Shown: positions 1 through 8,482 of the stretch, one piece after another
Numbering within the stretch: position 1 is the stretch's first letter
Layout of the letters: the number at the start of each line of letters is the position of its first letter
Source of the DNA: Pseudomonas asiatica
Lineage (GTDB): Bacteria > Pseudomonadota > Gammaproteobacteria > Pseudomonadales > Pseudomonadaceae
DNA length: 64,000 nt
Direction: 5' to 3'
Assembly: GCF_040214835.1 (NCBI RefSeq)
Contig: NZ_CP157874.1
Coordinates: 5,606,501-5,670,500 of the forward strand
Made by a program: the position numbers and the translations under genes
Notes under the pieces: generated by a model
Databases searched by the model: none
What the model was told of the DNA's origin: nothing
Seen by the model: only the letters and a program-made list of their open reading frames with translations

Positions 1-274
1 CCTTGCCTTCGTTGAAGTTCTGCAGGTACGGCAGGGTCTGGAAGTAGTTGGCGTCCAGGCGCTTCTGGTCAACCTGCACGTTCGGCTGCACGTAATCGGT
101 GAAGACCTTGATCTGCAGGTCCACACCTTCCTTGGCCAGGGTCGGCTTGATCAGCTCGAGGATTTCGGCGTGCGGTACCGGGGTGGCGGCAACCACCAGT
201 TTCTCGGCGGCGGCAGCCAGGCCGGCAAACGACAGGGCAGCAGCCAGGGCAGTGGTCAGCAGGGTCTTCTTCAT
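1..274 (-). CDS. metQ: MetQ/NlpA-type methionine ABC transporter substrate-binding protein (5' part)
   Basis: This is the first 91 codons of a periplasmic binding protein, and the gene runs off the left edge. It starts with a signal peptide (MKKTLLTTALAAALSF) and continues as the NlpA/MetQ fold, with KLVVAATPVPHAEILE, a VFTDYVQPN segment and DANYFQTLPYL, all typical of D-methionine or organosulfur binding proteins. The signal peptide ends in Ala residues with no lipobox Cys, so the product looks soluble periplasmic rather than a lipoprotein, unlike E. coli MetQ. An AAGGA ribosome binding site lies about 7 nt before the ATG. The position beside other sulfur genes fits a role in sulfur-compound uptake. 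Confidence 0.85.
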   Translation of the reverse strand, partial: MKKTLLTTALAAALSFAGLAAAAEKLVVAATPVPHAEILELIKPTLAKEGVDLQIKVFTDYVQPNVQVDQKRLDANYFQTLPYLQNFNEGK

Positions 275-369
275 GGTGGTCCTTGTTCTGGTTCTGGGCC
301 ATCGACGATGGCGAATCGGGTGCCCAACCGGTTCACCAGCGGGCGTGAGGCGGACAATACCCAGATTTT

Positions 370-408
370 TTATTCCGTAACAATATCTTTTATTTAGCTT
401 CTTATTCC
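370..408. promoter_or_regulatory. AT-rich regulatory element upstream of metQ with two ttattcc copies
   Basis: Two copies of ttattcc (370-376 and 402-408) sit 32 bp apart, about three helical turns, in an AT-rich patch 100-135 bp upstream of the metQ start. The second is part of a 14-bp string (tagcttcttattcc, 395-408) that recurs in inverted orientation at 1991-2004. It may bind a sulfur regulator such as CysB; that is inference. Confidence 0.3.
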
Positions 409-449
409 AAAAACAAACTGCCATCAGCCACTTTGCTTATGAGCGATGT

Positions 450-1280
450 CTAGCGCGCGGGGTTTGGCAGGTCGAGGTCTTCAGCCAGGATCTCTTCGCC
501 GTCATTCACCAGCAAGGCGAAGTGGATGACGTTCTCCAGTTCACGGGTGTTGCCGGGCCAGGGGTGTGCTTCCAGCACCTGCTGCGCCGCCTCGCTCACC
601 AGCGGCACAGGCCGTTGCAGGCGCACGCTGTAGATGCCCACGAAGTACTCGGCCAACGGCAGGATATCGCCCGGCCGCTCGCGCAGTGGCGGCAGCTCCA
701 GCGCCCCCTCGCGCAGGTATTGATACAGGCGCTCGTTGAAGCGCCCCGCGCGCACCACCCGCGCTAGGTCGATACTGGTAGCGGCCACAAGGCGCACGTC
801 CACCGGTTGCGGCTGCTGCGCGCCCACCCGGGTAACCTCGCGGTTTTCCAGGGCGGCCAGCAGCTTGCCCTGGATGGCCAGCGGCAAGTCGGCGATCTCG
901 TCCAGGTACAACGTGCCGCCGTTGGCCGAGCCGAACCAGCCGGCACGGCTGCTGGCTGTGCCGCCCTGGCTGCCGGCACTGTAGCCGAACAGCTCGGCAT
1001 CGGCGTAGGTGGGGCTGATGGCAGCGCAGTTGACCGACACGAACAACCCGCTGCGGTCACTGGCACGGTGGATCTGCCGAGCCAGCAGTTCCTTGCCGGT
1101 ACCGGTTTCGCCACGGATCAGGACTGGCAAGGGTTGTGGCGCCAGGTGCTCGAGCTCCTCGCGCAGCTGCTGCGAACGTGGGTCGATGAACACCAGCGCC
1201 TTGGCGCGGATGCTCAACGGGCTCTTGTCCAGCTCAGGGAAGGTCAGCAACGGCTGGCCAAAAGGGTTTTGAAAAGTCAT
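450..1280 (-). CDS. Atypical sigma-54-interaction-domain regulator without HTH
   Basis: This is a 276-aa AAA+ domain of the bacterial enhancer-binding family. Walker A (GETGTGKE, residues 57-64), Walker B (YLDEI, 125-129), the arginine region (LPPLRERPGDI, about 196-206) and sensor II (WPGNTRELEN, 241-250) are intact. Two expected parts are missing: the sigma-54 contact loop GAFTGA reads GSQGGT (103-108), and the chain ends about 25 residues after sensor II with no Fis-type HTH. There is also no N-terminal sensing domain. It is downstream of the hydrolase gene (64-bp gap) and upstream of metQ. SfnR-type activators control organosulfur genes in Pseudomonas, but this architecture may not activate transcription alone. 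Confidence 0.8.
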   Translation of the reverse strand: MTFQNPFGQPLLTFPELDKSPLSIRAKALVFIDPRSQQLREELEHLAPQPLPVLIRGETGTGKELLARQIHRASDRSGLFVSVNCAAISPTYADAELFGYSAGSQGGTASSRAGWFGSANGGTLYLDEIADLPLAIQGKLLAALENREVTRVGAQQPQPVDVRLVAATSIDLARVVRAGRFNERLYQYLREGALELPPLRERPGDILPLAEYFVGIYSVRLQRPVPLVSEAAQQVLEAHPWPGNTRELENVIHFALLVNDGEEILAEDLDLPNPAR

Positions 1281-1344
1281 GACAAACTCCCGCCCCAGGC
1301 CTTCAATGGCCGGGCGTCAGGCAAACGGTAAACAGTAAGGGCGA

Positions 1345-1926
1345 TCAGGCGCGGCGCAGTGCGCGCTGCTCGACCCGGCTCTGCAAGCGATACAAGTAGG
1401 CGAAACCCTGTTCCCAGCGCTCATGGCCGGACTTGACGTTGATGTGCCCGGCGTTGGTCAGCAGCCCTGCTTCGGCGCCCCAGACCTGGGCCAGGTACAG
1501 CGCCCTTGGCACGCTTACGGCCGGGTCGTTGTCCGAGCTGACCACCTGGCTGGGGAATGGCAGTGCTTCGGTCGGGATCGGCGCGAAGTTGCGCAGAGCC
1601 GGCGCGCAGGTTGGCCGCTCCACGTCAGCGGGCGCCACCAGCAGCGCGCCACGTACCCGCCGCAGCAGGGCCGGGCTGGCTTGCGCGGCCCAATGAGCGA
1701 CGGTTATGCAGCCCAGGCTATGGGCAATCAGAATCACCGGCGAGCGCTCGGCGGCAATCGCCTGCTCCAGTGCCTGCACCCAGTCCTTACGTTGCGGGGT
1801 AAGCCAGTCGTGCTGCTCGACCCGGGCACTGTTGGGCAGGGTGCGCTGCCAGTGACTTTGCCAATGGTTGTCTGGCGATCCTTGCCAGCCCGGCACAATC
1901 AGGTAACGAATCGACTCATTGCGCAT
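1345..1926 (-). CDS. RBBP9/YdeN-family alpha/beta hydrolase
   Basis: This 193-aa protein has the compact alpha/beta-hydrolase pattern of the RBBP9/YdeN serine hydrolases. It shows the N-terminal VPGWQGSPDNHW motif, a nucleophile elbow AHSLG with Ser70, an acidic residue in SSDND (about 132-134) and His161 in NAGHIN, forming a plausible catalytic triad. No signal peptide is visible, so it is cytosolic. The family's natural substrate is generally unknown. It is the first gene of a unit with the sigma-54-like regulator and metQ on the same strand, which suggests, but does not prove, a sulfur-related role. Confidence 0.85.
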   Translation of the reverse strand: MRNESIRYLIVPGWQGSPDNHWQSHWQRTLPNSARVEQHDWLTPQRKDWVQALEQAIAAERSPVILIAHSLGCITVAHWAAQASPALLRRVRGALLVAPADVERPTCAPALRNFAPIPTEALPFPSQVVSSDNDPAVSVPRALYLAQVWGAEAGLLTNAGHINVKSGHERWEQGFAYLYRLQSRVEQRALRRA

Positions 1927-1990
1927 GGGGACGCCTCCAGTGAGTTTGCGTGCTTGGAGACAAGTATAGGGAGGGAGTTATATCAGTAAA

Positions 1991-2004
1991 GGAATAAGAA
2001 GCTA
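1991..2004 (+). promoter_or_regulatory. Inverted copy of the 14-bp element found upstream of metQ
   Basis: The string ggaataagaagcta is the exact reverse complement of 395-408. It lies 65 bp upstream of the hydrolase start, within AT-rich DNA (about 1981-2020). Shared placement before two same-strand genes in a sulfur block suggests a common regulator. Confidence 0.3.
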
Positions 2005-2029
2005 TTTATTAATAACCAAAATGCAATCC

Positions 2030-2104
2030 TTGTGGGAGCGGGTTTACCCGCGAATGCGTCGGTGATGCCTACATCGCATTCGCGGGTGAACCCGCTCCCA
2101 CAGG
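2030..2104. repeat. REP pair, family A (tgtgggagcgggt...)
   Basis: Two inverted copies of a palindrome, tgtgggagcgggtttaccc and its opposite, face each other around a short spacer. It lies between the hydrolase promoter and the exbD terminator. Confidence 0.9.
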
Positions 2105-2130
2105 GGGCATTGATAGCCATGAAATCCGGC

Positions 2131-2167
2131 AAAAAAAAGGGCCATCCCCTGCCAAGAGATATGGCCC
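2131..2167 (-). terminator. Rho-independent terminator of tonB-exbB-exbD
   Basis: Read on the minus strand, gggccat and atggccc form a 7-bp stem followed by eight T residues, 32 nt after the exbD stop. Confidence 0.8.
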
Positions 2168-2198
2168 CTAAGCACTTGCCTGAAGAAAGTTGACGGGT

Positions 2199-2600
2199 TC
2201 AGCGCGCGGTAATCACCGCCAGCTTGCTGATCCCCGCACGTTCGATAGCCGCCATGGCCCGCGCCACTTCGCCGTAGTTCACGCCGTCATCGGCCTGCAG
2301 CTGTACGCGCACGTCCACGTCCTTGTCCTTGGCGGCCTTGAGGCTGGTTTCCAGCAGGTCGGGCTGGATCTCGTCCTTGTTGATGAACAACTTGCCGTCA
2401 CCGTCGATGCTGACCACCAGCGGGTCCTTCTGCTCCACCGGGGCCACGGCCTCGGTCTTGGGCAGGTTGATGGGGATGGCATTGGTCAGCAGCGGCGCGG
2501 TGACGATGAACACCACCAGCAGCACCAGCATGACGTCCACCAACGGCGTGACGTTGATTTCACTGAGGACTTCGTCGCTGTCCTGGGTCGAAAATGCCAT
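2199..2600 (-). CDS. exbD: Biopolymer transport protein ExbD
   Basis: ExbD is the small subunit of the inner-membrane ExbB-ExbD proton channel that energises TonB. The 133-aa protein has a short cytoplasmic N-terminus, a single membrane segment (about residues 20-40, starting PLVDVMLVLLVV) carrying the essential Asp (Asp22), and a periplasmic domain. Length matches the family (about 140). It is the last gene of a tonB-exbB-exbD unit, one base after the exbB stop, and is followed by a clear terminator. Confidence 0.95.
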   Translation of the reverse strand: MAFSTQDSDEVLSEINVTPLVDVMLVLLVVFIVTAPLLTNAIPINLPKTEAVAPVEQKDPLVVSIDGDGKLFINKDEIQPDLLETSLKAAKDKDVDVRVQLQADDGVNYGEVARAMAAIERAGISKLAVITAR

Positions 2601-2601
2601 G

Positions 2602-3321
2602 TCAGGACGCCTCCTTCACCGGTTGGGTGAAACCGGCCTGGGGCCTGTGCACGGCCGGGTGCACCAGCACGCGGAAGGCACTCTTCTGCGCCAGGCTGTA
2701 GAAGTCGTGGGCGAAGTCATCGAGGTCGGCCGCGGTGAGCTTGAGGCGGCGCAGGAAGTAGTTGTAGACCAGCACCGCCGGCACCGCGACGGCGATACCC
2801 ACGCCGGTGGCCACCAGTGCCGCGCCAATCGGCCCGGCCACGGTTTCCAGGCTGGCGGAACCGGCCGCGCTGATGCCCTTGAGTGCTTCCATGATGCCCC
2901 AGACGGTGCCGAACAGGCCGATGAAGGGCGAGGTACTGCCAATACTGGCGACCACCGCCAGGCCGGTTTCCAGCGAACGGCGCTCACGCACGATCTGCTG
3001 GCGCAGGGCACGCTCCAGGCGGTCCTGGTGGTTGATGGCGTGGCTCAGGTCATTGGCCTGGCTGTCACCGACGGCGATGGCGGCATAACCGGCCTGGGCA
3101 ACACGGGCGGCAGGGCCAGGCAGGTCGTGGCTGGGCTCGGCAGCCGAGTCCAGGCTCGAGGCGGCCCAGAATTGCTGGTGGAAGCGTTTGTCCTGGTTCT
3201 TCAGCCGCACGAACTGCACGACCTTGACCAGGGCCAGGGCCCAGGTGGCGACAGAAAAACCGACCAGCAGCCAGATGACTGCGCTTTCAACGGATTCGAG
3301 GGGGGATGCCAGCAGGCTCAT
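2602..3321 (-). CDS. exbB: Biopolymer transport protein ExbB (MotA/TolQ/ExbB family)
   Basis: This 239-aa protein is the proton-channel partner of ExbD. It has an N-terminal membrane helix (about residues 12-32, VIWLLVGFSVATWALALVKV) and two further helices in the conserved C-terminal MotA/TolQ/ExbB domain (IGLFGTVWGIMEAL and GIAVAVPAVLVYNYFLRR). The GLFGTVWG and GIAVAVPA motifs are diagnostic. It sits 30 bp after tonB and abuts exbD, so the three are surely cotranscribed. Confidence 0.95.
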   Translation of the reverse strand: MSLLASPLESVESAVIWLLVGFSVATWALALVKVVQFVRLKNQDKRFHQQFWAASSLDSAAEPSHDLPGPAARVAQAGYAAIAVGDSQANDLSHAINHQDRLERALRQQIVRERRSLETGLAVVASIGSTSPFIGLFGTVWGIMEALKGISAAGSASLETVAGPIGAALVATGVGIAVAVPAVLVYNYFLRRLKLTAADLDDFAHDFYSLAQKSAFRVLVHPAVHRPQAGFTQPVKEAS

Positions 3322-3351
3322 GATGATGTCTTCCTGTGTTCTGCGAAAAAG

Positions 3352-4143
3352 TTAGCGAAGCTTGAAATCGATCGGCACGCTGACCCAGCCGGTCTGGGCC
3401 ACGTCGCCCTGCTTGGCAGGCACGAAACTCCAGCGCTTGACCGCGGCCAGTGCGGCAGCGTCGAGGGCATCACGGCCGCTGCTCTTCTGGATCTGGATCT
3501 GCCCGGGCTTGCCGCTGGGCAGCACCTCGACGCGCAGCAGCACGGTGCCTTCCCAACCGCGGCGCTGGGCCATCTGCGGGTACTCCGGCGCCGGGTTCTT
3601 CAGGTACGCCGCGTTGGCCGATGCCGGGGTGACCTGGGCCGGCGCGGGTGGCGCTGGCGGTGCCGGAGCGGCCACAGGCGCTGGCGGCGGCGCTTCGACC
3701 GGCTTGGGCTGCGGTTTGGGCTGTTGCTTGACCACCGGCTTGGGCACGGGCTTTGGCTTGGGTTTGGGCTTGGCGGCCAGCTCGTCGACCACCGGCGGCG
3801 GTGGCGGCTGGACCACCGGCGGTGCCGGGGCTGGTGGCGGTGGCTCGACCACAGGCGGTGCTGGCGCGGCGAACTCGATGGTCATCGGCGGTACTTGCGG
3901 TGGCACCACCGGCAGCTCGGGCGTTGGTGCCTGGCTGACCCAGTACGCTGCTGCGCCATGCAGGGCCAGCACCAGCAGGCCCAACACCAGCTTGTCGCGG
4001 CGCTTGAGCCCGCTGACGGGCGTGCGTTGCAGGCGCAGCTGGCCAAGCGGGAGGCGAAGCGTGCGTCCAAGGTCGACCAGGTCGCCCGGTGCCGGGCGCC
4101 ATGGCTGGTCGTAGGCCCTGACGGCCGACTGGACATTACCCAT
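3352..4143 (-). CDS. tonB: TonB energy-transducing protein
   Basis: TonB spans the periplasm and passes energy from ExbBD to outer-membrane receptors. The 263-aa product has a cytoplasmic N-terminus of about 50 residues, one membrane helix (about 51-69, with His62 in it), a long proline- and lysine-rich linker (about 75-165) and the C-terminal TonB domain (about 170-263, containing PEYPQMAQRRGWEGTV). The long N-terminal extension resembles P. aeruginosa TonB-type proteins. It heads the tonB-exbB-exbD operon and lies inside a sulfur-uptake region, so it may serve organosulfur receptors encoded elsewhere. Confidence 0.93.
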   Translation of the reverse strand: MGNVQSAVRAYDQPWRPAPGDLVDLGRTLRLPLGQLRLQRTPVSGLKRRDKLVLGLLVLALHGAAAYWVSQAPTPELPVVPPQVPPMTIEFAAPAPPVVEPPPPAPAPPVVQPPPPPVVDELAAKPKPKPKPVPKPVVKQQPKPQPKPVEAPPPAPVAAPAPPAPPAPAQVTPASANAAYLKNPAPEYPQMAQRRGWEGTVLLRVEVLPSGKPGQIQIQKSSGRDALDAAALAAVKRWSFVPAKQGDVAQTGWVSVPIDFKLR

Positions 4144-4207
4144 TGATCAAACTCCTGGGGTCTCGATTCAGGTGTGTGGCTGAATCATCGCGGCCAGGGG
4201 CTTATCT

Positions 4208-4224
4208 CTTAAAGTAATGTTTAA
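4208..4224. promoter_or_regulatory. Candidate regulatory motif upstream of tonB, similar to the oscA upstream site
   Basis: cttaaa and tgtttaa occur 4 nt apart, 65-81 bp upstream of the tonB start. The same two words, 5 nt apart and in the same orientation, lie upstream of oscA (8756-8773). Common control by a sulfur regulator such as CysB is inference. Confidence 0.25.
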
Positions 4225-4356
4225 AATTATGGTTAGAACTTTACTGAATATAGTTTTCCAGGGATTGTGGCAAAGCCGCGGAATTCGCGGGCTGTGGCCG
4301 GGCGGGTTTTCAATCATGCATTGCCGGCATGTGAAATATTCGCGTAAGGCATGAGA

Positions 4357-4487
4357 TTGCCGCGAGGGCTGCGCCCTCGATCGCGACGCAAGGCCGCTCC
4401 TACACGGACCGCGCAAGCCCCAGGCATTACGCGATCCCCTGTAGGAGCGGCCTTGTGTCGCGATGGGCTGCAAAGCAGCCCCGGCAA
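4357..4487. repeat. REP pair, family B (tgtaggagcggccttg...)
   Basis: Inverted copies of gtaggagcggccttgtgtcg, each with an outer GC-rich hairpin (gggctgcgccct; gggctgcaaagcagcccc), separated by about 40 bp between cysA and tonB. Confidence 0.9.
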
Positions 4488-4500
4488 TCCATCAGGCATA

Positions 4501-4531
4501 AAAAAGCCCAGGACCAACCCCGGGCTTTTTC
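4501..4531 (-). terminator. Rho-independent terminator after cysA
   Basis: aaaaaagccc and gggctttttt-like arms form a stem (gcccagg...ccccgggc) flanked by A and T runs, 16 nt beyond the cysA stop; it could act in both directions. Confidence 0.8.
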
Positions 4532-4546
4532 ATCACCAAAGGCGAC

Positions 4547-5536
4547 TCAGATATCCGCCACCTTCTGCCAAACCTTCGGCCGGAAGAACAATGTCTCTCC
4601 CCGCGCCAACCCGGTCAGGCTGTCATGGTCCTTGACCACCTCTGCCTCGATCAGCTCGCTCTGCCCTTCCACCTTCAAGGTCACCCGCGTGGTCGCGCCC
4701 AGCGGCCGGATATCCCGCACCTCTGCCGCATGGTGCCCTTCGGTCTCGTGCCGCGACAGCGACACTTCGTGCGGGCGGAACAGCACATGATGCCCTTCGC
4801 TCAGGGCCAGGCGGTTGGAATCACCGAGGAAGTGGTAGACGAAATCGTTGGCCGGGTGCTCGTACACCTCGCCCGGCGAGCCGATCTGCTCGATCACGCC
4901 TTTGTTCATCACCACGATGCGGTCGGCCACCTCCATGGCTTCTTCCTGGTCGTGGGTGACGAACACCGACGTCAGGTTGATATCCTCGTGCAGGCGCGCC
5001 AGCCAGCGGCGCAGCTCCTTGCGCACCTTGGCATCCAGCGCACCGAAAGGCTCGTCCAGCAACAGCACCTTGGGCTCCACCGCCAGCGCACGGGCCAGGG
5101 CGATACGCTGGCGCTGGCCACCGGACAACTGCTCGGGGTAGCGGTCGGACAGCCAGTCCAGCTGCACCATGTTCAGCAGTTCATGCACCTTCTCGGCAAT
5201 CTTGCTCTCGCTCGGGCGCTCGCCCTTGGGCTTCATGCGCAGGCCGAAGGCGACGTTGTCGAACACACTCATGTGGCGGAACAACGCGTAGTGCTGGAAC
5301 ACGAAACCGACGTTGCGGTCGCGCACGTCATGGCCGGACACGTCCTCGCCATGGAACACGATATTGCCCTGGTCGGGGGTTTCCAGGCCGGCGATGATGC
5401 GCAGCAACGTGGTCTTGCCGCAGCCGGACGGGCCGAGCAGGGCCACCAGCTCGCCGCTGTTGATGTCCAGGTTGATGTTGTCCAGGGCCTGGAAGCTGTT
5501 GAAGCGCTTGCTGACGTTACGAACTTCGATCGACAT
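4547..5536 (-). CDS. cysA: Sulfate/thiosulfate ABC transporter ATP-binding protein CysA
   Basis: CysA hydrolyses ATP to drive sulfate and thiosulfate import by the CysTW permease. The 329-aa sequence shows Walker A (GPSGCGKT, 35-42), the Q-loop, signature LSGGQ (137-141), Walker B (VLLLDEP, about 157-163), switch His ([11 protein letters not shown]) and a C-terminal TOBE regulatory domain. The extended run [18 protein letters not shown] at the start is typical of CysA. It starts 3 nt after cysW and ends the oscA-sbp-cysTWA gene set. Sulfur-dependent control by CysB is expected from the family. Confidence 0.97.
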   Translation of the reverse strand: MSIEVRNVSKRFNSFQALDNINLDINSGELVALLGPSGCGKTTLLRIIAGLETPDQGNIVFHGEDVSGHDVRDRNVGFVFQHYALFRHMSVFDNVAFGLRMKPKGERPSESKIAEKVHELLNMVQLDWLSDRYPEQLSGGQRQRIALARALAVEPKVLLLDEPFGALDAKVRKELRRWLARLHEDINLTSVFVTHDQEEAMEVADRIVVMNKGVIEQIGSPGEVYEHPANDFVYHFLGDSNRLALSEGHHVLFRPHEVSLSRHETEGHHAAEVRDIRPLGATTRVTLKVEGQSELIEAEVVKDHDSLTGLARGETLFFRPKVWQKVADI

Positions 5537-5539
5537 GAA

Positions 5540-6412
5540 TCATTCCTCCGCGGCGCTGTGGCGCAGGCGGTTAATACGGTTCTCGCTCCACTGCTTGAGC
5601 AGCAGGATGAAGAGCGCCAGGATCAGCAGCAGGCTGGCCACGCTGAAGGCCGCGACGTGGTTGTACTCGTTGTAGAGGATCTCCACGTGCAGCGGCAAGG
5701 TATTGGTCACGCCGCGAATGTGGCCGGACACCACCGACACCGCGCCAAACTCGCCCATCGCCCGCGCAGTGCACAGCACCACGCCGTAGATCAGGCCCCA
5801 TTTGATGTTCGGCAGGGTCACGTGCCAGAACATCTGCCAGCCATTGGCGCCGAGCAGGCGCGCGGCCTCCTCTTCCTGCGTGCCCTGCTCCTGCATCAGC
5901 GGGATCAGCTCACGGGCCACGAACGGTACGGTGACGAAGATGGTGGCCAGGACGATGCCCGGCAGGGCGAACACGATCTGGATATCGTGGTCCTGCAGCC
6001 ACGGCCCGAACAGGCCTTGCGCACCGAACATCAGCACGTAGACCAGGCCGGCGATCACCGGCGATACCGAGAACGGCAGGTCAATCAGGGTGACCAGGAT
6101 ACTCTTGCCACGGAAGGTGTACTTGCTCACGCACCAGGCGGCGCTGACGCCGAACACCAGGTTCAGCGGTACCGAAATGACCACGGCGAGCAGGGTCAGC
6201 TTCAGCGCCGACAACGCGTCAGGCTCGAAGATCGCTTCGAAGAAGGTGCCAAAGCCGTTCTTCAGCGCCTGCGATACCACGATCACCAGTGGCAGCAGCA
6301 GGAACAGCGCGAACACCAGCCAGCCAAGGCCGATCAGAATACGCCGCGAAGTGGCGCTGCCCCGGCGGGCGGCGTTGGCGGCGGCGGTTGCATTCAGGGA
6401 TGAACTGGACAT
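5540..6412 (-). CDS. cysW: Sulfate ABC transporter permease CysW
   Basis: One of the two inner-membrane permease subunits for sulfate/thiosulfate import. The 290-aa product has about six membrane segments and the BPD_transp_1 coupling motif [22 protein letters not shown] chose the ATG at 6412 because a strong GAAGGAGG site lies 5 nt upstream; an upstream in-frame TTG at 6427 would overlap that site and the cysT stop. It sits 11 nt after cysT and 3 nt before cysA. Confidence 0.95.
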   Translation of the reverse strand: MSSSSLNATAAANAARRGSATSRRILIGLGWLVFALFLLLPLVIVVSQALKNGFGTFFEAIFEPDALSALKLTLLAVVISVPLNLVFGVSAAWCVSKYTFRGKSILVTLIDLPFSVSPVIAGLVYVLMFGAQGLFGPWLQDHDIQIVFALPGIVLATIFVTVPFVARELIPLMQEQGTQEEEAARLLGANGWQMFWHVTLPNIKWGLIYGVVLCTARAMGEFGAVSVVSGHIRGVTNTLPLHVEILYNEYNHVAAFSVASLLLILALFILLLKQWSENRINRLRHSAAEE

Positions 6413-6423
6413 GCCGGCCTCCT

Positions 6424-7242
6424 TCAAGGGGTTTCGATGCGGCGCTGCAGCAGGTTGATCAGCAGCAGCAGGATGAAGGAAACCACCAGCATGAGCACGC
6501 CGATGGAGGTCGCGCCGGTGTAGTCGTACTGGTCGAGCTTGACCATGATCAGCAGCGGCAGGATTTCGGTCTTCATCGGCATGTTGCCGGCAATGAAGAT
6601 CACCGAACCATACTCGCCCACGCCGCGGGCGAAGGCCAGGGCAAAGCCTGTCAGCCAGGCAGGCAGCAGCGCTGGCGCCAGCACATGGCGGAACACCTGC
6701 AGCGGCTTGGCGCCCAGGCAGGCGGCGGCCTCCTCCACTTCACGCGGAATGTCGGCCAGTACCGGCTGCACCGTACGCACCACGAACGGCAGGGTGACGA
6801 AGGTCAGCGCCAGGGTGATGCCCAGCGGGGTGTAGGCGATCTTGAAACCCAGGTCGGTGGCGAACTGACCGACCCAGCCCGAAGGCGCGTACAGGGCGGT
6901 CAGGGCGATACCGGCTACGGCCGTGGGCAGGGCGAACGGCAGGTCGATCATCGCATCGATGATCTTGCGCCCGGGGAAGGTGTAGCGCACCAGCACCCAG
7001 GCCAGCAGGGTGCCGATCACTCCATTGATGATGGCGGCGAACAGGGCGGTGCCGAAACTCAGCTTGAGCGCGGCGATCACCCGCGGCGCACTGATGACGT
7101 TCCAGAACTGCTCCCAGGTAAGCTGTGCGGCATGCACGAACATGGCGGCCAGCGGTATCAGCACGATCAGGCTGAGGTACACCAAGGTGTAGCCCAGCGT
7201 CAGCCCGAAGCCGGGTATGACGGGGGAAATGCGGCGTGACAT
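6424..7242 (-). CDS. cysT: Sulfate ABC transporter permease CysT (CysU)
   Basis: Partner permease of CysW. The protein is 272 aa from the ATG at 7242 ([19 protein letters not shown]), which has an AGGGAT site upstream; longer in-frame starts reach into the family B REP and are unlikely. It has six predicted helices and the coupling loop [20 protein letters not shown]. It follows sbp after a 184-bp gap filled largely by a REP element, so transcript levels may differ between sbp and cysTWA. Confidence 0.95.
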   Translation of the reverse strand: MSRRISPVIPGFGLTLGYTLVYLSLIVLIPLAAMFVHAAQLTWEQFWNVISAPRVIAALKLSFGTALFAAIINGVIGTLLAWVLVRYTFPGRKIIDAMIDLPFALPTAVAGIALTALYAPSGWVGQFATDLGFKIAYTPLGITLALTFVTLPFVVRTVQPVLADIPREVEEAAACLGAKPLQVFRHVLAPALLPAWLTGFALAFARGVGEYGSVIFIAGNMPMKTEILPLLIMVKLDQYDYTGATSIGVLMLVVSFILLLLINLLQRRIETP

Positions 7243-7308
7243 AAATATCCCTGGTTGAACGCACTTGGCCCGGGAACGATCCCGGGCTGGTGCTAGCTTC
7301 TGAAATCC

Positions 7309-7412
7309 TGGGGCTGCTTTGCAGCCCATCGCGACGCAAGGCCGCTCCTACAGGGGTGCGCGTACCTCTGTAGGAGCGGCCTTGTGTCGCGATGGGCCGC
7401 AGCGCGGCCCCG
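7309..7412. repeat. REP pair, family B, between sbp and cysT
   Basis: Inverted gtaggagcggccttgtgtcg units with outer hairpins gggctgctttgcagccc and gggccgcagcgcggccc. It sits inside the sbp-cysTWA operon, where it could stabilise the upstream sbp message. Confidence 0.9.
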
Positions 7413-7426
7413 CTTTTCCTTGGCCC

Positions 7427-8434
7427 TTACTGTGCCTGATAGATCTGGTCGAACACACCGCCATCATTGAAGAATTTAGGTTGTGCAGTCTTCCAGCCAC
7501 CAAAGTCCTTGTCTATGGTCACCAGGTCCAGTTTTGGGAACTGCTTGCCGAACTCGGCTGCGACCTTCTCGTCACGCGGGCGGTAGAAGTTCTCGGCGGC
7601 GATCTTCTGCCCGGCCGGGCTGTACAGGTGCTTGAGGTATTCGCTGGCAATCTCGGTATTGCCCTTCTTCTCGGCGTTCTTGTCCACCACCGCCACCGGC
7701 GGCTCGGCGAGGATCGACAGCGACGGCACGACGATCTCGAACTTGTCGGCGCCACCGTCTTCCTTCAGTGCCAGGAAGGCTTCGTTTTCCCAGGCCAGCA
7801 GCACATCGCCCTGGCCGTTATTGACGAAGGTGATGGTCGAGCCACGAGCGCCGGTATCCAGCACCGGTACGTGCTTGAACAACTCCTGCACATACTCCTT
7901 GGCCTTAGCTTCGCTACCGCCGGCCTTCAGGCCATAGGCCCAGGCAGCCAGGAAGTTCCAACGGGCGCCGCCGGAGGTTTTCGGGTTGGGGGTGATGACC
8001 GACACGTCCTTCTTGATCAGGTCGCCCCAGTCCTTGATGCCTTTCGGGTTGCCCTTGCGCACCAGGAACACGATGGTCGAGGTGTACGGGGTGCTGGCAT
8101 CCGGCAGGCGGGTCTGCCAGTTTTCTGGCAGGGTCTTGCCAAGCTTGGCGACTTCATCGATGTCGCCGGCCAGGGCCAGGGTCACCACGTCGGCACGCAG
8201 GCCATCGATCACCGCACGGGCCTGCTTGCCCGAACCGCCGTGGGATTGCTGGATCTTCACCTTGTCGCCCGGGTGGGCCTGCTGCCAGTGCTTGATGAAC
8301 TCGGCGTTGTACTGCTGGTACAGCTCGCGGGTCGGGTCGTAGGACACGTTCAGCAGTTCGTAGTCCTTGGCGATGGCGGAACCGGCAAAAACAGCACTGG
8401 CCAGGGCGGCGAGCGCATAACGGCGGATGGACAT
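7427..8434 (-). CDS. sbp: Periplasmic sulfate-binding protein
   Basis: Sbp captures sulfate in the periplasm and delivers it to CysTWA. The 335-aa precursor begins with a signal peptide ([18 protein letters not shown], cleavage near AIA-KD). The mature chain begins [19 protein letters not shown], the hallmark of the Sbp/CysP family, and contains [17 protein letters not shown] and [16 protein letters not shown], both ligand-contact regions in the family. The ATG at 8434 has a GGGAG site; a start seven codons upstream is less likely. It lies 48 bp after oscA. Confidence 0.96.
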   Translation of the reverse strand: MSIRRYALAALASAVFAGSAIAKDYELLNVSYDPTRELYQQYNAEFIKHWQQAHPGDKVKIQQSHGGSGKQARAVIDGLRADVVTLALAGDIDEVAKLGKTLPENWQTRLPDASTPYTSTIVFLVRKGNPKGIKDWGDLIKKDVSVITPNPKTSGGARWNFLAAWAYGLKAGGSEAKAKEYVQELFKHVPVLDTGARGSTITFVNNGQGDVLLAWENEAFLALKEDGGADKFEIVVPSLSILAEPPVAVVDKNAEKKGNTEIASEYLKHLYSPAGQKIAAENFYRPRDEKVAAEFGKQFPKLDLVTIDKDFGGWKTAQPKFFNDGGVFDQIYQAQ

Positions 8435-8482
8435 GGTGAAGCTCCCGATTGGCATTTTTCTAGTTTTGAATGTGTGGTGCGA

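Larger units (their letters stand above)
4144..4546. other. Intergenic region between cysA and tonB
   Basis: No gene is supported here. From the tonB side it holds the AT-rich tonB promoter zone (about 4190-4260), a family B REP unit (4357-4487) and the cysA terminator (4501-4531). Confidence 0.7.

Noticed and set aside
2323..4146. 607-codon plus-strand frame across exbB and tonB
   Set aside because: Antisense shadow of exbBD and tonB with an unnatural composition.
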